From positions 1 to 64,000 of the IMG/VR virus record IMGVR_UViG_3300020477_001105: 64,000 nucleotides of DNA, one strand, 5' to 3'. A model generated the notes under the pieces. The model was not told where the DNA came from. It did no database searches and saw only the letters and a program-made list of their open reading frames with translations. Made by a program: the position numbers and the translations under genes. Source of the DNA: a virus. Positions 23,159 through 33,200 of the stretch are shown here, piece by piece (the first letter of the stretch is position 1; every line of letters begins with the position of its first letter).

Positions 23159-25057
23159 TTACTGCAATCTAACTACCTGTGTTGCATATGGGTATTTGTT
23201 TGCAATACGTTCACCGCACATTTTCACTAAACCTTGTTGAATTGTGTATACTTCACCAATACACCTATTAATAGTCTCTGCTAATATAGGCTCATTAATA
23301 CCAATAAAATTGTTTAATGTTGTCTCGTATCCAAACAAATTATCGTCTAAATCAGTAATATACTCAATACCTTTATATTGAACTAAGCCTGCTTCGTTAT
23401 ATTCTCCTACAAACTTAGAGTGAAAGTTGTCTCTCAGTAACAAATGATTATAGATTAATTTATATAGAGATTTATTAAGAACCCATGAAGTGACATATTC
23501 ATCCGGGTGCACATGTACGGCGCTTATTTGATACGTACGAGTCTTGTAGCTATCGTATATACACGACTGATATGTTACAGATTCTTCGAATTTGAACACC
23601 TTCCCGACAGAACTTACTGAAAAATTGCCAGAACTGTTACCACCAACAAAAATGTAATCTTTCGATCTATCACTAGTATTTAAAAGGTTAATAAATTTAA
23701 ATTTCTCTTCAGTTACTGGTATATTTCCATATCCACCAGATAGTGTATATATGTTATTATCTGTTAACCGGAATGACCCTATAGACCTATCCGTCTTTGT
23801 TTTAAATTTCTTAAAGATATTTTTTTCAGTTAAAACATATAACACATTTCCATCATTTCTTGAAAATGCTATACCTGTGAATTTATCAGCTGGTAGCCCC
23901 AATACATCCACAGTTATACTACTTAACGACGGTACGTCAATATAAGGTTTAGCTAAAATATCTACTAACTGCTGTTGTTGTACTAGTTCATTATCATTAT
24001 TATATCTAAATAAAATACCATTCTCTGTTAAGACATACACATCTTCATTATCTTTATCTACTGCTATATCTACGACAGTATCTTGAGCGAAATCAACAGT
24101 CTTGATAACAGTTTTTATCCAGTTTAAATCTTTATCATAAACCTTATAAGCTTTATCTTTTTGATCTAATACATACACTTTATCATGTTTACCGATCGCT
24201 ATACTAACAGGTATATTAAATTTGAGTTTATCATTGACGGAGTCACTTTTACCACCTATGCTGAACATTAGATCTCTACCAATGCCGCTAAGTGCCGGAT
24301 TGTACGCTAATAAGGTATCAACATCAAATTTGAATATATTGACATCATCTAACACAAATAATCTATTTTGAGAATTCATTGCTAGAGATTTGATATTTGT
24401 AAAGGTTAACTGAGTGCTATTTTCTACATATGGAGTATTTAAAATAGTTTGTGGTCCCCATATAAACGTATCATCCTTATCACTCTGTATAGCCATTAAA
24501 TTAGCAGAGTTAGCAATAAAGCCCATATAATAATTCGAGTTTCGTAAATTATCAGCAAATACGCCATCTATCAACCCGTTGGGGTGAAGGAAAGAATCTA
24601 GCGGTGTAGGCCCTTTACCGTAGGATTGATTAGCAATAGCTTCCGCAGATAAATTACTAACTAAATCTGTACCACCTACAAACTCTTTATGGGCGCGCCG
24701 AGAAGAGTCATCGATAGGAGCCTTGAACCACCTCACTTCACGGTGAGGGTCTGATGTTGCAGATGCAGTAGCAAAGTATCCTTTATAATTACCAGATAGG
24801 GGAAAATTATTTGAGGCAATTTTAGTTTGTGCGTTAATATATAAAAAGTTATGATGTAGCTTGTCAAAGCAGGCATTAATATTATCTGCTACACACAGTT
24901 CGTTAGGCTTAATTTTTAGATCATCAAACGTATAAGGTAACTGTAGTGACTCACCTAGATACCTATCGAGCTCAAAATATTTCTCGATATCGATATCTAT
25001 CGCACCACTTAAAGTGGTTGTAACTGACAGATCTGGTAATATATTGCTAGTATTCAT
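23159..25057 (-). CDS. Large virion protein, beta-propeller-like
   Basis: A 632-residue protein. Several stretches of the type KVYVLDQKDKAYKVYDKD, DVYVLTENGILFRYN and NVLYVLTEKNIFKKF repeat at about 45-residue steps between about 240 and 430 and read like NHL or WD-type propeller blades. The C-terminal 120 residues differ. I use ATG 25057, two bases after the stop of the 1196-residue gene, with AGGA 8 nt upstream; a GTG at 25078 would overlap that gene. Probably a baseplate-distal adhesin or scaffold; the function is inferred from place only. Confidence 0.75.
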   Translation of the reverse strand: MNTSNILPDLSVTTTLSGAIDIDIEKYFELDRYLGESLQLPYTFDDLKIKPNELCVADNINACFDKLHHNFLYINAQTKIASNNFPLSGNYKGYFATASATSDPHREVRWFKAPIDDSSRRAHKEFVGGTDLVSNLSAEAIANQSYGKGPTPLDSFLHPNGLIDGVFADNLRNSNYYMGFIANSANLMAIQSDKDDTFIWGPQTILNTPYVENSTQLTFTNIKSLAMNSQNRLFVLDDVNIFKFDVDTLLAYNPALSGIGRDLMFSIGGKSDSVNDKLKFNIPVSIAIGKHDKVYVLDQKDKAYKVYDKDLNWIKTVIKTVDFAQDTVVDIAVDKDNEDVYVLTENGILFRYNNDNELVQQQQLVDILAKPYIDVPSLSSITVDVLGLPADKFTGIAFSRNDGNVLYVLTEKNIFKKFKTKTDRSIGSFRLTDNNIYTLSGGYGNIPVTEEKFKFINLLNTSDRSKDYIFVGGNSSGNFSVSSVGKVFKFEESVTYQSCIYDSYKTRTYQISAVHVHPDEYVTSWVLNKSLYKLIYNHLLLRDNFHSKFVGEYNEAGLVQYKGIEYITDLDDNLFGYETTLNNFIGINEPILAETINRCIGEVYTIQQGLVKMCGERIANKYPYATQVVRLQ

Positions 25058-25058
25058 A

Positions 25059-28000
25059 CTATATTCCTGATACCGCACTTAAACTCGTACCGTTCCACAT
25101 CATATCATTTAGCTTAGTGTGTACTGGTACAATATCTCCTAATTGTTCTATGATTTTATCTTGTAAGCCTTCCTTAAGCGATGCATCTGTTATTCCTGAG
25201 TTTTTAATATTAATATCATACACTTCACTCTTTCTACCAGGCACTGTATGTTTAAATACGCGCTCAACAGTGTCAATATAATTACGCTGACCAGTAGATA
25301 CGTCCCATACTATATCTCTTATATCAGTATTAGCTAAATAATGAGCTTTGAGATCGAAATACTCTAATGAACTATTGTATAACTTGATGTCTCTAATCTT
25401 TATGTTATTAGCATGGTAGTGTCTAGGTTGCTGTATAAATTCAGATAGGGGTACATTAGAATAGAACGGCGTCGCTCCTACTAATAGTGGTTGTTCGAAC
25501 ATATTTGAATATGAGAATTTACCCCCTGGAATACTAACGCTATCAACTAGCTGAGTGTCAATATACATCTCATAATCACCAAGCTCGGCATTAAATCTTA
25601 CTCCAAAATGGTGCCACCCAGCATTCATGCCTGTTAGATTATATGTTAATGTGAATGCAGAATATGATTGTGTGGTAGTCGTGGTATTATACAGGTTGCT
25701 TACACCTAATTTAGCTTCAATTCGTGGCTTTAAATTGAGCTTATTTTTTCTCAAATAATCGTACCCAGTAATAGTCTTCCAGTTAAATGCTGATATGCTA
25801 TTAACACCAGAATACGTCATGATACTTCCAGGTATATCATTATAGCTCTCGATGTAACCATCAGATGAAATTTTAACAGCGACTGCTTTCCCGGAAACAG
25901 TGCCATTAGTAGTATAGCCAGGTACTACGTTATCACCACCATTAATAATTGTTTGATTTATGACAATAGCGGATGATTTATACCCTGTATTAGTAAATTC
26001 GTCTACAAAATCGATATACCTAACTGTATCAGAACTCAATGGAGGAGAAGAAGTTAACGATACTGTGAATAAAATATTTCGATCATTATCTATCTTTGTA
26101 ACTTTATTAGCACCGGATATAGCACCACCGGCTGTATACGACTCACCATGAAGTACCCATAGGTTATTATCTTTATCACAATTAATACCGTCAATTGTTT
26201 GACCCGATAAGGCACTAAGACCTATTTGCACAGCAGATGTGGTTACATCATAAGTATATACTCTATTATCGTGAACCCACCATGGTCTACTAAAGTTATC
26301 TACTAATGACTCATTTCCACTTAACGCGTCACAAGCTACAACTGTAATAATATCTCCTGATAATGTATTAAACGAATGTATTCTACCAGTTGACGATACT
26401 GATGGACTGTAGTTTGCTAAGCTAGCAGTTCCTGATGTGCCAATATACCCTGATGTTTGCTCTTTAAGATCATATATAAAATACTTACACGTAGTTGCTT
26501 TATCCCATCCAGCGACTGGCTCCATAAGCAAATACAATTTGTCATTACTAATTTCTATGTCTGTAATGTGCCTATTAGGGTAGTTAGTAGTATTAAATGA
26601 TGTTATTTTATTTTGAATTGTACCCTTAGCATCATATTCATATACGTCATGCGCTGTAGTAGCAACCCAGTAATTACCAGTGCCACCGTGCTTTGTTATA
26701 TGTTTAATTTGCTCATTAATAATATGTCGATCGATTCTATTAAAATCGGAATTGTAAACTTCAATATCACCCCCGTTAGGCACTGTTATTATGGGTGTAA
26801 CAGCTGGTTCGTTAAATAGACCAAACCCTCTGTTGAGGTAGTTGCCTAGGAATTGATGTGCAAACGGTTGCTCCCAATTATTGCAATGCATCCAAAAGCT
26901 GAGAGTAAATGAACCTTTGTGCTCTATCTCTTCCGTCACACCATAATTATCACTGTTAAATACTAACACATTATCTACTGGCAGTTTTACATCTACAAAC
27001 GATGCATTCTTATATTGTGATACACCGTCGATCATTAGAGTACCATTTAACTTCTCTATGATCTTTTTGGCATCTTTATTTCCTATGTGTGAATAAGCGT
27101 ATAGTGCTCCTGGTTCAAATACTAAATCACTAATCTTGTCATATACTCGAATATTTTCAGCTGATAGCTTTTTAGTAATCGATACTCTGCTATCAATGTA
27201 TTTAACTATATCAGATTTATCAGCTGTGATAGCCGTTACTGTTGTTTCTATTCCTGGATTATAATAGCGGTCTACCCATACCGGCAAGTTTGAACTATTA
27301 GGTGAACCAGAAAGCCATGCACACAGCCATGTACCGTTAAGCTCGTCTCGTGGATGAGTAGTATTAAAGTTATCTGCTCTTTTCTTAAAAACTTTATCTG
27401 CTTTTATTGGAGAGCTTCCAGGTATACCACCAATTTTTGCTAAAGTAGTGTCGTTAATGTTTATCTGCTTATATGGCCTCATGTCTTGAGGCATATGAAA
27501 ATATGTTAGCTTATCACTAGGTATCACTGTTGCCATAGTATTAGCAACATAATTCATGTATATACTATCACTACCTTGCTCTTGCTTACTTCCAGTGTGT
27601 ATCTTATTATACACTCGCTGTGTTGTTTCACTCTCAGCGCCAGAATAAGGATTGCTACGCGATTGATTACCTTCTACAGTTAACTGATTCTTTAAAGGCA
27701 TCAAATTTATGTCAATGTAATTAGGACCAGAGTGAGGGTAATCCTGTGTTACGATTTTATTAGTCGTCGTATTAAGTAGAAAGTTATTACTTACATTATC
27801 AACTGACCTATTAGAGTCTATATTTAAATGATTATCATCAATACTACTTAGATAGCTAGACCATGTAGATTTTAAATTAAAGACGCTTGGTGTCTTCTTT
27901 ATTGGTCTGATCTTCCATTTACCCATATCTGGTACAGTACTGGAATATGATATCGGCCCTACTGACACATTAACCGAACTTAGTGGATAAAATGCATACG

Positions 28001-28649
28001 ATCTAGCTTGTCGACCGTCAGTCTGAGCATGTTGCTTCATGACGATCAAGCAAGTGCCACTGCTTGATTCGAATAGCGATAATGTATTATTATCTTCATC
28101 TAATACGTATTCGAATATCTGACTATCATCGGCAAAAGCACTAGCAGACACTCTAGGTGTAAATGATAAGATCGTATCTCTTTTTGCAGTTGTGTTGTTT
28201 GCGCTCAGAGTGAGATATTTGAGCAACCTAGTTGAAGGGTCATAATGCCTAATCGCAGTGTATTGATCGTTTAAAATTTCTAACTCGAATATGCTCCTAT
28301 TATCTACAGAAGCCGATACACCGGTAACCTCGGTATAACCAGTAGATGTGTCGACAACTATAAATCTACTATATGCTGTGTTTTCTAACCAAGTTTGCCG
28401 ATATATCGGATAATTGACCTGAGTGGGTTGAATATCTAATATGTTTTCTATAGTTTTTTCATCAGAAAGGTAGAAATTAGTGTCTTTGTTAAACGTTGTA
28501 TCCTGTAGATCAGAGAGAGCATTCGTTAAACTGAGCGTTAAACCGTCATCAGTGTATTCATCAACATGCTTAATATTCACATCTTCATCGAGAAGATATG
28601 CACCGCTAACTGGCTTGGTGTTCCATATGTTGAAATTATAGATATTCAT
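25059..28649 (-). CDS. Giant virion protein with LamG-like and propeller-like regions
   Basis: A 1196-residue protein. Residues about 590-620 (GSFTLSFWMHCNNWEQPF) and about 1030-1070 (GWHHFGVRFNAELGDYEMYID) are the two ends of a laminin-G/concanavalin-like lectin fold, with a propeller-like stretch (YWVATTAHDVYEYDAKGTI, NLWVLHGESY) inserted between them. The rest is beta-rich. LamG domains bind sugars, so a receptor-binding role is plausible. CATAAATA lies 9 nt upstream. A relative in layout of the 632- and 1328-residue proteins. Confidence 0.78.
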   Translation of the reverse strand: MNIYNFNIWNTKPVSGAYLLDEDVNIKHVDEYTDDGLTLSLTNALSDLQDTTFNKDTNFYLSDEKTIENILDIQPTQVNYPIYRQTWLENTAYSRFIVVDTSTGYTEVTGVSASVDNRSIFELEILNDQYTAIRHYDPSTRLLKYLTLSANNTTAKRDTILSFTPRVSASAFADDSQIFEYVLDEDNNTLSLFESSSGTCLIVMKQHAQTDGRQARSYAFYPLSSVNVSVGPISYSSTVPDMGKWKIRPIKKTPSVFNLKSTWSSYLSSIDDNHLNIDSNRSVDNVSNNFLLNTTTNKIVTQDYPHSGPNYIDINLMPLKNQLTVEGNQSRSNPYSGAESETTQRVYNKIHTGSKQEQGSDSIYMNYVANTMATVIPSDKLTYFHMPQDMRPYKQININDTTLAKIGGIPGSSPIKADKVFKKRADNFNTTHPRDELNGTWLCAWLSGSPNSSNLPVWVDRYYNPGIETTVTAITADKSDIVKYIDSRVSITKKLSAENIRVYDKISDLVFEPGALYAYSHIGNKDAKKIIEKLNGTLMIDGVSQYKNASFVDVKLPVDNVLVFNSDNYGVTEEIEHKGSFTLSFWMHCNNWEQPFAHQFLGNYLNRGFGLFNEPAVTPIITVPNGGDIEVYNSDFNRIDRHIINEQIKHITKHGGTGNYWVATTAHDVYEYDAKGTIQNKITSFNTTNYPNRHITDIEISNDKLYLLMEPVAGWDKATTCKYFIYDLKEQTSGYIGTSGTASLANYSPSVSSTGRIHSFNTLSGDIITVVACDALSGNESLVDNFSRPWWVHDNRVYTYDVTTSAVQIGLSALSGQTIDGINCDKDNNLWVLHGESYTAGGAISGANKVTKIDNDRNILFTVSLTSSPPLSSDTVRYIDFVDEFTNTGYKSSAIVINQTIINGGDNVVPGYTTNGTVSGKAVAVKISSDGYIESYNDIPGSIMTYSGVNSISAFNWKTITGYDYLRKNKLNLKPRIEAKLGVSNLYNTTTTTQSYSAFTLTYNLTGMNAGWHHFGVRFNAELGDYEMYIDTQLVDSVSIPGGKFSYSNMFEQPLLVGATPFYSNVPLSEFIQQPRHYHANNIKIRDIKLYNSSLEYFDLKAHYLANTDIRDIVWDVSTGQRNYIDTVERVFKHTVPGRKSEVYDINIKNSGITDASLKEGLQDKIIEQLGDIVPVHTKLNDMMWNGTSLSAVSGI

Positions 28650-28658
28650 CTACATTAT

Positions 28659-28666
28659 TATTTATG
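28659..28666 (-). promoter_or_regulatory. Late-promoter octamer CATAAATA (1196-residue gene)
   Basis: Nine bases before the ATG at 28649. Confidence 0.6.
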
Positions 28667-28693
28667 GAAGGGTTAGGTATCAGCACTTATGTA

Positions 28694-29107
28694 TTATTTG
28701 ATACATATAGCCTTAGTAGTACCGCTGCCTCCTAGCTGTGCTCCTGTCTGAGTATACAGATCACCAGTCTTAAGGCCTGTGGTAGAGGTTGGGAGAGTTC
28801 CTAAATTAACACTAAAACCACCACCGGTACATGCGCTCAAACCTTGAGATGCGCTCAAACTAGTTACGAACATCTTCTGACCGCCATCAAAAATAGCACC
28901 TGTCACAGTACCAATTAACGTTTTATTAGCTGCAATGTCAGAAGTATGAGCTGAGAGTACCGTATTAAATGTAACATTGCTCTCAGTTAATACAAAATTA
29001 CTAAAATCAATAATTCTAGTTCCTAAAGGAGTTTCAATTATCAGATAATCTCCAGACGAGATTTCCTCTGCTTTCGGCAATCTGACTATGTTGACGTTGT
29101 CACTCAT
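28694..29107 (-). CDS. Small fiber-associated protein, paralog 1
   Basis: A 137-residue protein. The first 80 residues (NIVRLPKAEEISSGDYLIIE, GTRIIDFSNFVL, LSAHTSDIAANKT) align clearly with the 124-residue gene next to it; the C-terminal parts differ. The N-terminus also echoes the anchor segment of the large fibers (I-x-x-L-P then a TPxGT turn). It could be a short fiber or a connector carrying variable tips. Overlaps the neighbour by 4 bp. Confidence 0.72.
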   Translation of the reverse strand: MSDNVNIVRLPKAEEISSGDYLIIETPLGTRIIDFSNFVLTESNVTFNTVLSAHTSDIAANKTLIGTVTGAIFDGGQKMFVTSLSASQGLSACTGGGFSVNLGTLPTSTTGLKTGDLYTQTGAQLGGSGTTKAICIK

Positions 29108-29478
29108 GCTATATTAGTAATAATTCCATTGTTAATAGTCATTGTTTGGAGACCACTCTTCGTGGATAACTCTACTGTAGTTGTTACACCTGTGCTACCT
29201 TTAGTTTTAATACTTTCTGCGCTCAACGTACTAACATTAACTGTATTAAATTGATAGGGGAACGTTCCGGCGGTTAAGCCTTGAATAACTGTCTTATTAC
29301 TTAAGATGTCTTCTGTATGCGTGCTAAGCAGCGGAGCGAATGTTGTATTGTTGTCTGATATTACGAAGTCGTTAAAGTCAATGATATTAGTACCAGCTGG
29401 AGTTTCTACAATCAGAAAGTACCCTGCTTTAATATCAGTAACCTGTGGTAACGTTGTAATATGTATATTATTTGACAC
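29104..29478 (-). CDS. Small fiber-associated protein, paralog 2
   Basis: A 124-residue paralog of the 137-residue gene: HITTLPQVTDIKAGYFLIVE, GTNIIDFNDFVI and LSTHTEDILSNKT line up residue for residue, then the sequence diverges. Start is GTG at 29478, ten bases after CATAAATA. Arose by tandem duplication with a swapped or diverged C-terminus. Confidence 0.72.
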   Translation of the reverse strand: MSNNIHITTLPQVTDIKAGYFLIVETPAGTNIIDFNDFVISDNNTTFAPLLSTHTEDILSNKTVIQGLTAGTFPYQFNTVNVSTLSAESIKTKGSTGVTTTVELSTKSGLQTMTINNGIITNIA

Positions 29479-29488
29479 TTTGTAATAC

Positions 29489-29496
29489 TATTTATG
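29489..29496 (-). promoter_or_regulatory. Late-promoter octamer CATAAATA (124-residue gene)
   Basis: Ten bases before the GTG at 29478. Confidence 0.55.
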
Positions 29497-29504
29497 TTAA
29501 AATT

Positions 29505-30278
29505 TTAAGCTTCAAGACCCCTCCCGGATAACGGTATAATGGTACCAGATTCAGCGAATACAAGAGACGTGTGTTTTGTTGTATCTGTAGTAGACTCTAT
29601 CGTATCACCATATACAGAAAAATTCTTTATTTCACAATTAGTGACCGCTTTTGATGTGGCGAATCCCATACCAATCTTAATCTTATCCGGTAAACTATCA
29701 CTATATGATCCATGAGTATCTAAATTGTCGAGATCAATAGTCTGATATGTTACATATTTGTTTGTTGTTGGATTCTTAATCTGTACCTTAAGTTGTTTAC
29801 TTTCATTTTGAAGCCATATTCTAACTGATTTGTAAACTATATCGTCCTTACTAGATACATGTTGATGTAGCGTTACTGGTGCTTCAAATGTACTCAGATT
29901 AGGAGTTGTATTTATAACAGCGTAGCTAGATATATTACCTAGTCTAGTTGTTATGCTGTTAGCAGAGAGAGCAGTGTAACCGGCATTGACATTTCCGTCG
30001 CTATATAAATTATAAGCACCTGTCTTGTTATTGTTGACGGTCCCAAATCCACCCTTAACATCCAAACCGACACCTAATAAAGCACCTTGCAACCCATTAT
30101 AGGTGGTAGTTTCACCGTGCATTTTGAATCCACAATCACCAGTGTAATTCGTATAACCTAATGCGTCACCGATACCACCGCCAGAAAAGCCATACGAGGA
30201 GTCATAGAAAAACACACATAAACCTTCACCAGGTTCTACATTTAGCGTCGATAAAGTAGGTGTGAATGTGGCCGGCAT
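29505..30278 (-). CDS. Putative lectin-like virion protein
   Basis: A 257-residue protein. VEPGEGLCVFFYDSSYG with FSGGGIGDALGY, then GALLGVGLDVKGGFG and later SVRIWLQNESKQLKVQIKN are the pattern of an L-type lectin/concanavalin sandwich, in which the GLDVxGxFG stretch forms the carbohydrate-site strand. I am moderately sure of this fold. It would give the virion a sugar-binding head between two fiber genes. Starts 4 bp after the stop of the 1416-residue fiber. Confidence 0.72.
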   Translation of the reverse strand: MPATFTPTLSTLNVEPGEGLCVFFYDSSYGFSGGGIGDALGYTNYTGDCGFKMHGETTTYNGLQGALLGVGLDVKGGFGTVNNNKTGAYNLYSDGNVNAGYTALSANSITTRLGNISSYAVINTTPNLSTFEAPVTLHQHVSSKDDIVYKSVRIWLQNESKQLKVQIKNPTTNKYVTYQTIDLDNLDTHGSYSDSLPDKIKIGMGFATSKAVTNCEIKNFSVYGDTIESTTDTTKHTSLVFAESGTIIPLSGRGLEA

Positions 30279-30282
30279 TTCA

Positions 30283-33200
30283 TTATCTATTCTTCTTCAA
30301 TTCTTCAATTTCAGCTTTAAGTTCTTTGATAGATTCGATTAATAGCGGTACTAGTCTTTCGTATCTAACACCCATATAACCATCATCACGAGTAACAACC
30401 GCTTCAGGCATAACATCTTCTACCTCTTGAGCTATAACACCAGCATCGTTATAATGGTGCTTGATCAGCAATGGATTAGCTTTATCATTCCATGTAAATG
30501 TATAACCACCAAGTCTATCGACCTTATCTAATGCGCCAGTGATGCGAGTAATATTATCCTTAAGTCTTTCATCAGAACCGTAACTAGCAACAACATCCTC
30601 TGTGAAATAACCGCTACCAGTTACGTGTAATTTGGCTTCTGGTGCGAGGTTACCTAATCCAAGACCTGTCGTAGTCAAGATACCCTGTGTCGCGGCGTTG
30701 ATTTGAAGCTCGAGACTATGATTAGATATTGTTCCGAAGTACCCTCTACTGTTATCCACAGCGGTTCTTACTTTGACGTTGTTAGTAGTATCCTCTATCA
30801 CGAAGACTGGTGATGATGCGCTGGCTATATGGAAATTAACGCTGGGACTAGAGGTTCCTAATCCTAAGTTACCATTAGTATCAAGTCGCATATGTTCAGT
30901 ATCAGCTACACCAAATGCTATCTCAGATGCAGCTGCTGTACCAAATAGACGAACGACATTATCTGTATTATCGTAACCTACGTAAGCTTTTCTCGTATCA
31001 GAATGATGGAACTCTTGATACTTGTATCTACCTGTACTATCAAGTACGGAAACAGTAGAGGTTTCTGAACCACCATCAATTTCTAGTAACTGAGTCGGGG
31101 AGCTTGTTCCGATACCAACTCTTCCTACCTCAGTGATTCGCATACGCTCTGTTGGTGAGAATTGAGCATCAGTATTTTCTGTTCGGAATACAATAATGTT
31201 ATTACTAGAGGCCGTGGCATGGCCACATGCATCCAAGAACAGACCGGCACCAGTAGTACCTACAGCATTTTGCTGAGCAGTATTTGTATCTTTGAGTATA
31301 ATAGCAACATCACCAGCATGCTCAACATTGAGCTTCGGTATCCAACCTTGTGTTGATGTGGGAGTTGTTGTACCGATACCTACGTAACCTGACTCATCTA
31401 AGACCATTCCATTATAGCTACTACCACCAGTATGATATCTCAGAACAACACCAGAGCTATTTGTCTGTGGGTCGAGTACTAAGTCAGCTGTACCTGTAAT
31501 ATTATCAATACCAATCTCAGCACTACCAACAGAAGTTCTCTCAACAACTATCTGGTCACCATCACTACTCTTAACGTGAAGTGCTTTAGATGGTGTAGTT
31601 GTTCCAATGCCTACATAACCAGCAGTTAAGAACGTCATTTGATAATGAGCGGCAGCCGCACTTTGATCATACCAACCTAGTTGAATTTGAGGGTCACCAC
31701 CACCGGTACCAGCACCTCTAATAAATGTATAATCTCGAGTATCGTTATCAGCAGAATTATAGTCATAGAAGTGCACTGCAGGGTATGTTCCTGATAGAGC
31801 TAATACAGCATTACTATGACTCTGTATATGTAATGCATGTGCAGGGTCAGTTGTCCCGATGCCCACGTTTGTTCCAGGGCCTCCACTCGCGGTAGCAATG
31901 GAAAGCTTGCCGTCAGTGCCCATCAGCACAACGTCAGCGCCAGTGTTGGAGAACTGTATACTGCCTTTGGTGACACCTGTGTCAGAGCCAATGAAGATGA
32001 CAGGGTCATTAGTTGCATCACCATTTAAAAGAATCGACCCGTTCGCGTTAGATTCTATTTCTAACGGGTAACTACTCGGGGTTCGCCCGATGCCGATGTG
32101 ACCACCGTCGGAAATTCGCATGCTCTCAGCACCAGAAGCTTCATTTGCGAAGATTATATTATGACCTGAACTGTGATTATGAGTGAATTTTAAATCATTA
32201 GATGTTTGAGATATAGTATGATTTATAGCACTAGAGGTATGAGTTTCACCTAATGTAATTGATCCATTAGCTGTAACATTACCACTGGAACTTAATGTAC
32301 CTTTAACAGTAGCTGTTGCTTGACCGAAGCTGTCTCCACCAACAGAGAAGTATGTACCACTACTACCGACATAAAGGTCAGTAGCATCATCTACAGTCGT
32401 CCCAGTACTACTATAAAAAGCTAACTTCTTAGCTACACCGGAGTTGATGGTACCAGAACCACCTCCACCTCCACCGCCAGAGCTGGTAAGAACTGTCATC
32501 CACGTACCACCTTCATTCTTAGCTTCAATAGTACCGCCATTGTCTCTAATACCATACCCAGACTCTCCAGTTTCAGTATTAAAGTTAATATATTGAGCAC
32601 GACCGAGAATTACTTGCTTGCCACTAATTGTTCCATTAACGGTTAATGAATGTGCATGATCAGGCACACAGCCAATAGCCACTGCCCCGGATGTACCTTT
32701 CTGGAGTGACATGATTATACCGTCATGCTCGTCATAGAAATCATATCCCATCCCAACAGTATTACCACTAAATGCTAAATTACCTGTAGTAGCATTCTTG
32801 GTCATGCTATATAGCTCAGATCCTTTCTGTAGCACTACTAACGGGTCACCATCATTTGTAGGGTCTTCAATATGAAGAGGTGCGATTGGTGAAGTAATTC
32901 CAATACCAACATTACCGGATGCATCAACTCGTACTGCTTCTGTGTCAGCAGTACCAAGCGCTAATTGTGAACTAGCTGATGTCGCAAATACACGAGTAAT
33001 GTTATCTGTGTTATCATATCCTACATAACCTGCTCTTACAGTAGAATCGTATAATTCGAAATTCTTATGTCTACCAGTACTATCAATCTTAACTCTCGAA
33101 GTAACATCAGCAACTCCATTAACAGATACATGGCGAGCACTTAATGATTCACTAGCGCTGAGGCAACCAACAACAGATACATTTACATCTGGTGCAGCCG

